This document shows, in pieces, positions 5,704 through 9,172 of a stretch of 9,172 bases of DNA (position 1 is its first letter; each line of letters opens with the position of its first letter). A model generated the notes under the pieces. It was not told where the DNA came from, ran no database searches, and saw nothing but the letters and a program-made list of their open reading frames with translations. A program made the position numbers and the translations under genes. Where the stretch lies: contig JBDTZN010000074.1 in NCBI GenBank assembly GCA_040005095.1, forward strand, positions 1 through 9,172. The letters are read 5' to 3'. Origin of the DNA: UBA5186 sp040005095. GTDB lineage: Bacteria > Actinomycetota > Thermoleophilia > Gaiellales > Gaiellaceae.

Positions 5704-8415
5704 CTGCGGCCGGAGCTCCATACTGAAACAGCGGCCGGTGAGGGGGAGCGGAACGCACCTGTGCGCCTTCTGCCCACCGCCGAGACCGAGCAGGAACCGA
5801 CGACCGATGCGGCCCACGTGGAGCCGCTCACCGAGTCGTACCGGCGCCTGGCAGACGTCTTCCACGACGTGCTCGCCGAGCAAAGCCTCGACCGGCTGCT
5901 CGAGCGCATCGCCGACACGCTCGCCGACCTGGTTCCACACGACACGCTGACGATCTACGCGGCCGACGATTTGCAGCGCGTCCTGCGGCCGGTTCTCGCA
6001 CGTGACGAGTGGGCGGACAAGATCCTCGAGGACACGGTCCAGCTCGGGCGCGGCATCACGGGCTGGGCGGCCGAGCATCGCGAGCCGGTCCTCACGAACC
6101 AGGCGCATCTCGACCCGCGCGTGTCGTTCGTCCCGGGCACGCCCGAGGACGATCCGGAGGCGCTGATCACGATTCCGCTCGTCGCACGCGACCAGCTCAA
6201 GGGCGCGCTGAACATCTACCGGCTCGGCGAGGAGGCCACGTTCGACCAGGACGAGTTCGAGCTGGCCAAGCGCTTCGCGGATGCGGCGGCGCTCGCGCTC
6301 GACAACGCGCACATCCGCGCGAGCCTCGAGCACCAGGCGCAGACCGACTGGCTGACCGGCCTCTACAACCATCGTTACTTCCACGAGCGCCTGCGCGCCG
6401 AGCTGAGCCGCGCGAGCCGGTCGCACGAGCCCGTCGCCGTGCTGATGCTCGACATCGACGACTTCAAGCGCGTCAACGACATCCACGGGCACGGCGTCGG
6501 GGACGAGGTGCTGCGCGAGCTGGCCGAGGCGGTGCGCTCGATGGTGCGCGGCAGCGACGTGGTCTGCCGGCTCGGTGGGGAGGAGTTCGGCGTGATCATG
6601 GGCGGGGCGAACCAGGCGTCCGCGACCGCGCTCGCCGAGCGCTTGACCACCAGGCTGACGGAGTTCGACTTCGGACCGGCGGGCCGGATCACGGTCTCGG
6701 TTGGACTCGCACAGGGCCCGCAGCACGCCATGAACCCGCGCGAGCTCGTCGCCTGCGCCGAGGCCGCGATGATGACGGCGAAGGCGCTCGGCAAGAACCA
6801 GATCGTCTTCTTCGACGAGGAAACCGCCCGGCGGCCGGACGGCAGCGGCGGATCGCGCGACGTGCGCTCGATCGCCCACCTGAAGATGCTCCAGAGCTTG
6901 AGCGGCAAGCTGAACCGGCTGAATAACGTGCGCGAGATCGGCGACGTGATCGCGACCGAGCTCCGCTCGCTGATCGATTACCACAACTGCCGCGTCTTCG
7001 TGATCGACGGCGACGACCTCGTTCCGATCGCCTTCCGCGGCGATCTCACGACCCGCGAGCCGACGCCGAGCATGGACGTGCTCACGTGCAAGGTCGGGGA
7101 GGGCATCACAGGACGGGTCGCAGAGACAGGCGAGTCCCTGCTGATCGGCGACGCGGCGAACTGCGAGTACGCGCTCCGCGTTGCTGGCACCGAGACGATC
7201 GACGAGTCCCTGATTGCCGTCCCGCTCTGCTACGGAACGCGGGTGATCGGCGTGATCGTGATCTCGAAGCTTGGCCTCGAGCAGTTCGACGAGGACGACA
7301 AGCGGCTGCTGGAGGTCCTCGGCGGTCACGCCTCCGTGGCCGTGGAGAACGCGCGGCTCTACGAGGCCGAACGGCGCGAGGCCGAAAGCGCGAAGGCGCT
7401 GCTCGAGTTCAGCCGCGAGCTGGCGGCAACGGAGGGCCTCGGCGAGGTGCTCGGCCGCGTCGTCGAGCTGTCCGCCGCGCTGCTGTCCTCGCCGCGCACG
7501 TCGATCTGGATCCAGGATCCCGAGTCGGGCGACCTCATCCCGAAGGCGGTCTGGGGCTACGACAGCGAGGACCTGATGACGTTCCGATTCGACGGAGCAG
7601 TGGCCGCCGAGATGCTCGAGCGCGACAGCGCGTTCCTCCTGCGCACCGAGGAGCTCGAGCAGATCCCCGGCGCCCCGCAGACGCACAACGCCGTCCTCAT
7701 CGCGCAGCTCATCCTCGACGGGCGCATGGGCTGCCTCTCGGCCGAGGTCGAAGATCTCGAGGACGTCGAGCGCAAGCTCGGACTGCTCGAGGGAGTGGCG
7801 CACCAAGCGAAGCTCGCGATTGCCAACGCCGGCAGCTTCCAGAGCCTCGAGGACACGTTCATCTCCACCGTTGAGGCGCTCGCGAACGCGCTGGAGGCGA
7901 ACGACGAGTACACGTCTTCACACGCGCGTTGGATCACGGATCTCGCAGTCAAGGTAGGTCGCGGCCTCGGGCTCGACTCGAAGGCGCTCAAGCGGCTCGA
8001 GCTCGGCGCGCTGTTCCACGACATCGGCAAGATCGGAATCCCGGCCGACATCCTCTCGAAGCCCGGCCCGCTGACGGACGAGGAGCGCCAGGTGATCGAG
8101 ACGCATCCGGAACTCGGTGAGAAGATCATCGCCCCGATCCACCGGCTGCAGGAAGTGCGCCCGATCGTCAGGCACTGCCATGAGCGCTACGACGGCGCCG
8201 GCTATCCCGACCGGAAGGCCGGGGACGAGATTCCGCTCGAGTCGAGGATCATCCTCGTCTGCGACGCGTTCCATGCAATGACGACCGACCGGCCGTATCG
8301 CAAACGGCTTCCGGTGGATGAGGCTTTCCGTCGCCTCGAAGAGGGCGCCGGGACGCAGTTCGACCCGGAAGTGGTCGAGGTCTGCATGCGCGTCCTCCGC
8401 TCAGACGCGGCCTAG
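5704..8415 (+). CDS. Hybrid c-di-GMP enzyme: GAF-GGDEF-GAF-GAF-HD-GYP
   Basis: A cytoplasmic multi-sensor protein able in principle to make c-di-GMP (GGDEF) and degrade it (HD-GYP). It has 903 residues from CTG 5704; TTG 5689 and GTG 5761 are alternative starts. GAF1 is about 46-205. GGDEF is about 212-370: TDWLTGLYNHR (214-224), LDIDDFKRVND, GGEEF at 291-295, and I-site RGSD (R282, D285). GAF2 is about 393-555 and GAF3 about 565-712. HD-GYP is about 715-900: H740, HDIGKIGIP (H772, D773), H801 in THPELG, HERYDGAGYP (826-835), and D854 in CDAFHAM followed by DRPYRKRLP. The usual HHE reads Cys825-His826-Glu827, so one expected metal ligand is changed. Both catalytic domains otherwise look intact, so the balance probably depends on the GAF inputs, whose ligands are unknown. 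It converges on the ABC gene, sharing stop bases CTAG at 8412-8415. No membrane segments are visible. Confidence 0.93.
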   Translation: MRPELHTETAAGEGERNAPVRLLPTAETEQEPTTDAAHVEPLTESYRRLADVFHDVLAEQSLDRLLERIADTLADLVPHDTLTIYAADDLQRVLRPVLARDEWADKILEDTVQLGRGITGWAAEHREPVLTNQAHLDPRVSFVPGTPEDDPEALITIPLVARDQLKGALNIYRLGEEATFDQDEFELAKRFADAAALALDNAHIRASLEHQAQTDWLTGLYNHRYFHERLRAELSRASRSHEPVAVLMLDIDDFKRVNDIHGHGVGDEVLRELAEAVRSMVRGSDVVCRLGGEEFGVIMGGANQASATALAERLTTRLTEFDFGPAGRITVSVGLAQGPQHAMNPRELVACAEAAMMTAKALGKNQIVFFDEETARRPDGSGGSRDVRSIAHLKMLQSLSGKLNRLNNVREIGDVIATELRSLIDYHNCRVFVIDGDDLVPIAFRGDLTTREPTPSMDVLTCKVGEGITGRVAETGESLLIGDAANCEYALRVAGTETIDESLIAVPLCYGTRVIGVIVISKLGLEQFDEDDKRLLEVLGGHASVAVENARLYEAERREAESAKALLEFSRELAATEGLGEVLGRVVELSAALLSSPRTSIWIQDPESGDLIPKAVWGYDSEDLMTFRFDGAVAAEMLERDSAFLLRTEELEQIPGAPQTHNAVLIAQLILDGRMGCLSAEVEDLEDVERKLGLLEGVAHQAKLAIANAGSFQSLEDTFISTVEALANALEANDEYTSSHARWITDLAVKVGRGLGLDSKALKRLELGALFHDIGKIGIPADILSKPGPLTDEERQVIETHPELGEKIIAPIHRLQEVRPIVRHCHERYDGAGYPDRKAGDEIPLESRIILVCDAFHAMTTDRPYRKRLPVDEAFRRLEEGAGTQFDPEVVEVCMRVLRSDAA

Positions 8416-9172
8416 TCGCGACTCGCGGCCTGCCGCCGCGGGCTCGGGCGACCCTGCTCGCGCTTCGGCGGGCGGATCCGCGTCGCCGTGCGCATGTCGC
8501 GCGCGAGCTCCCGGAACGGGCCGTCGTGCGCGAGCAGCTCGGCCTCGGTGCCGCGTTGCGTGACGCGGCCGTGCTCGACCACGAGGATCTCGTCGGCACG
8601 TCGAACCGTCGCCAGGCGGTGCGCGATGATGATCGAGGTGCGGCCGCGCAGGAGGCGGTCGAGCGCGTGCTCGATGAGGATCTCGGTCGGCCGGTCGATG
8701 TTCGAGGTGGCCTCGTCGAGGATGAGGATCCGCGGGTCGGCAAGTAGCGCGCGCGCGATCGAGATCAGCTGGCGCTCGCCGGCCGACAGCCCCGCGCCGC
8801 CCTCGCGCACCGTGTGCTCCAGGCCGCCCTTCAGCCGTGCCGCGACGCGGTCGACGCCGATCGCGGCGGCGGTCCCGCGGACCTCGTCGTCGGTCGCCTC
8901 GGGCCGCGCGAAGCGGATGTTGTCGGCGATCGTGCCCGCGAAGAGGAACGGATCCTGTAGCACCACGCCGAGCTGCCGGCGGTACGAGCGCAGCTCGATC
9001 TCGCGCAGATTCTGCCCGTCGACGCGCACGGCGCCGCGGTCGGGGTCGTAGAAGCGCGCCACGATCTTCGCGAGCGTCGACTTGCCGCCGCCCGACTCGC
9101 CGACGAGCGCGATGCATCCGCCGGCGGGGACGTGCAGGTCGATGTCGTGGATCACGTCGTCGGCGCCGTAGG
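8412..9172 (-). CDS. ABC exporter ATP-binding domain (C-terminal part, cut by window edge)
   Basis: The nucleotide-binding domain of an ABCB/MsbA-type exporter half-transporter. It binds and hydrolyses ATP on the cytoplasmic side to drive export; the substrate is not evident. The frame is open to the window edge (first complete codons read YGADDVIHDIDLHVPAGG), so the membrane domain and true start lie outside. Visible motifs: Walker A GESGGGKST (9101-9075), Q-loop VVLQDPFLF (about 8966-8940), ABC signature LSAGERQ (8789-8769), Walker B ILILDE (8729-8712) with D-loop SNID, then the switch histidine in IIAHRL. The signature has Ala in place of the first Gly of LSGGQ, a tolerated variant in exporters. 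After the domain comes a basic tail (about 25 residues, RIRPPKREQGRPSPRRQ region) with no recognised fold. The stop shares CTAG with the five-domain gene. Such exporters often work in heterodimer pairs, so the next gene may be its partner. Confidence 0.94.
   Translation of the reverse strand, partial: YGADDVIHDIDLHVPAGGCIALVGESGGGKSTLAKIVARFYDPDRGAVRVDGQNLREIELRSYRRQLGVVLQDPFLFAGTIADNIRFARPEATDDEVRGTAAAIGVDRVAARLKGGLEHTVREGGAGLSAGERQLISIARALLADPRILILDEATSNIDRPTEILIEHALDRLLRGRTSIIIAHRLATVRRADEILVVEHGRVTQRGTEAELLAHDGPFRELARDMRTATRIRPPKREQGRPSPRRQAASRD

Noticed and set aside
5640..5705. A known c-di-GMP riboswitch (GEMM-I or c-di-GMP-II) before the five-domain gene
   Set aside because: GGAAACGACATGAAGGTGGGT loosely recalls the 5' part of c-di-GMP-II aptamers, but the conserved 3' half with its pseudoknot partner is not visible, and the GEMM-I conserved blocks are absent. 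A covariance-model search (Infernal/Rfam) would decide; a significant hit would overturn this.
5515..7806. 763-codon open frame on the minus strand opposite the five-domain gene
   Set aside because: It lies antisense to a gene with clear GAF, GGDEF and HD-GYP motifs, its translation is low-complexity Arg/Leu/Val/Glu-rich with no recognisable domain, and long antisense frames are common in GC-rich DNA. Only its last part (5616-5515) is meaningful, as the udgX N-terminus.
8769..8789. Degenerate, inactive ABC signature (LSAGERQ instead of LSGGQ)
   Set aside because: Ala at this position is common in functional exporter domains, and Walker A, Walker B with its Glu, the Q-loop and the H-loop His are all intact.
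1..9172. A mobile element, CRISPR array, toxin-antitoxin or phage-defence island
   Set aside because: No transposase, integrase, repeat array or defence-type nuclease/helicase is seen on either strand, and composition is uniform. The UdgX remnant is a repair gene with no defence context here.

Overview
This is a GC-rich chromosomal window with strong G/C third-position bias. I see no IS element, phage gene, CRISPR array, tRNA or rRNA. The gene content fits a high-GC actinobacterium, possibly of the Thermoleophilia (Gaiella/Solirubrobacter-like): a 2-oxoglutarate dehydrogenase E1, a UdgX-type uracil-DNA glycosylase, two GAF/GGDEF signalling proteins and an ABC exporter. The taxonomic placement is inference; no marker gene is present.

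Layout, left to right. (1) The last 16 codons of an upstream gene (1-51), then an 8-bp hairpin (65-84), then a complete sucA-like E1 gene (94-2928, +). (2) A 64-residue, strongly basic unknown protein (2921-3115, -) converging on sucA with overlapping stops. (3) A plus-strand run: a coiled-coil/GAF/GGDEF diguanylate cyclase (3187-4101), a 102-residue very acidic unknown protein (4211-4519) and a membrane-anchored single-BON-domain protein (4602-5000). (4) A UdgX uracil-DNA glycosylase on the minus strand (4997-5616) that can be read along its full length only through three frameshifts; called a pseudogene, pending exclusion of sequencing error. (5) A short leader with several inverted repeats (5617-5703), then a large five-domain protein, GAF-GGDEF-GAF-GAF-HD-GYP (about 5704-8415, +), carrying both a c-di-GMP-making and a c-di-GMP-degrading type of domain. 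(6) The C-terminal nucleotide-binding domain of an ABC exporter (8412-9172, -), cut by the window edge.

How it fits together. Central metabolism (E1), DNA repair (UdgX) and transport (ABC) look like unrelated neighbours. The connected theme is cyclic-di-GMP: two GGDEF proteins, both with a GGEEF active site and an RxxD product-inhibition site, lie within about 5 kb. The small acidic and BON proteins lie between them on the same strand and could be envelope or stress functions, but nothing in the sequence links them to c-di-GMP.

Points for a second look: the multi-frameshift udgX beside intact genes; the leader of the five-domain gene, where one GAGTC can pair with either of two GACTC copies and one alternative hides the Shine-Dalgarno; the apparent CTG start of that gene; Cys replacing the first His of the HD-GYP 'HHE' motif; and all three convergent gene pairs overlapping at their stop codons, two of them sharing exactly CTAG.
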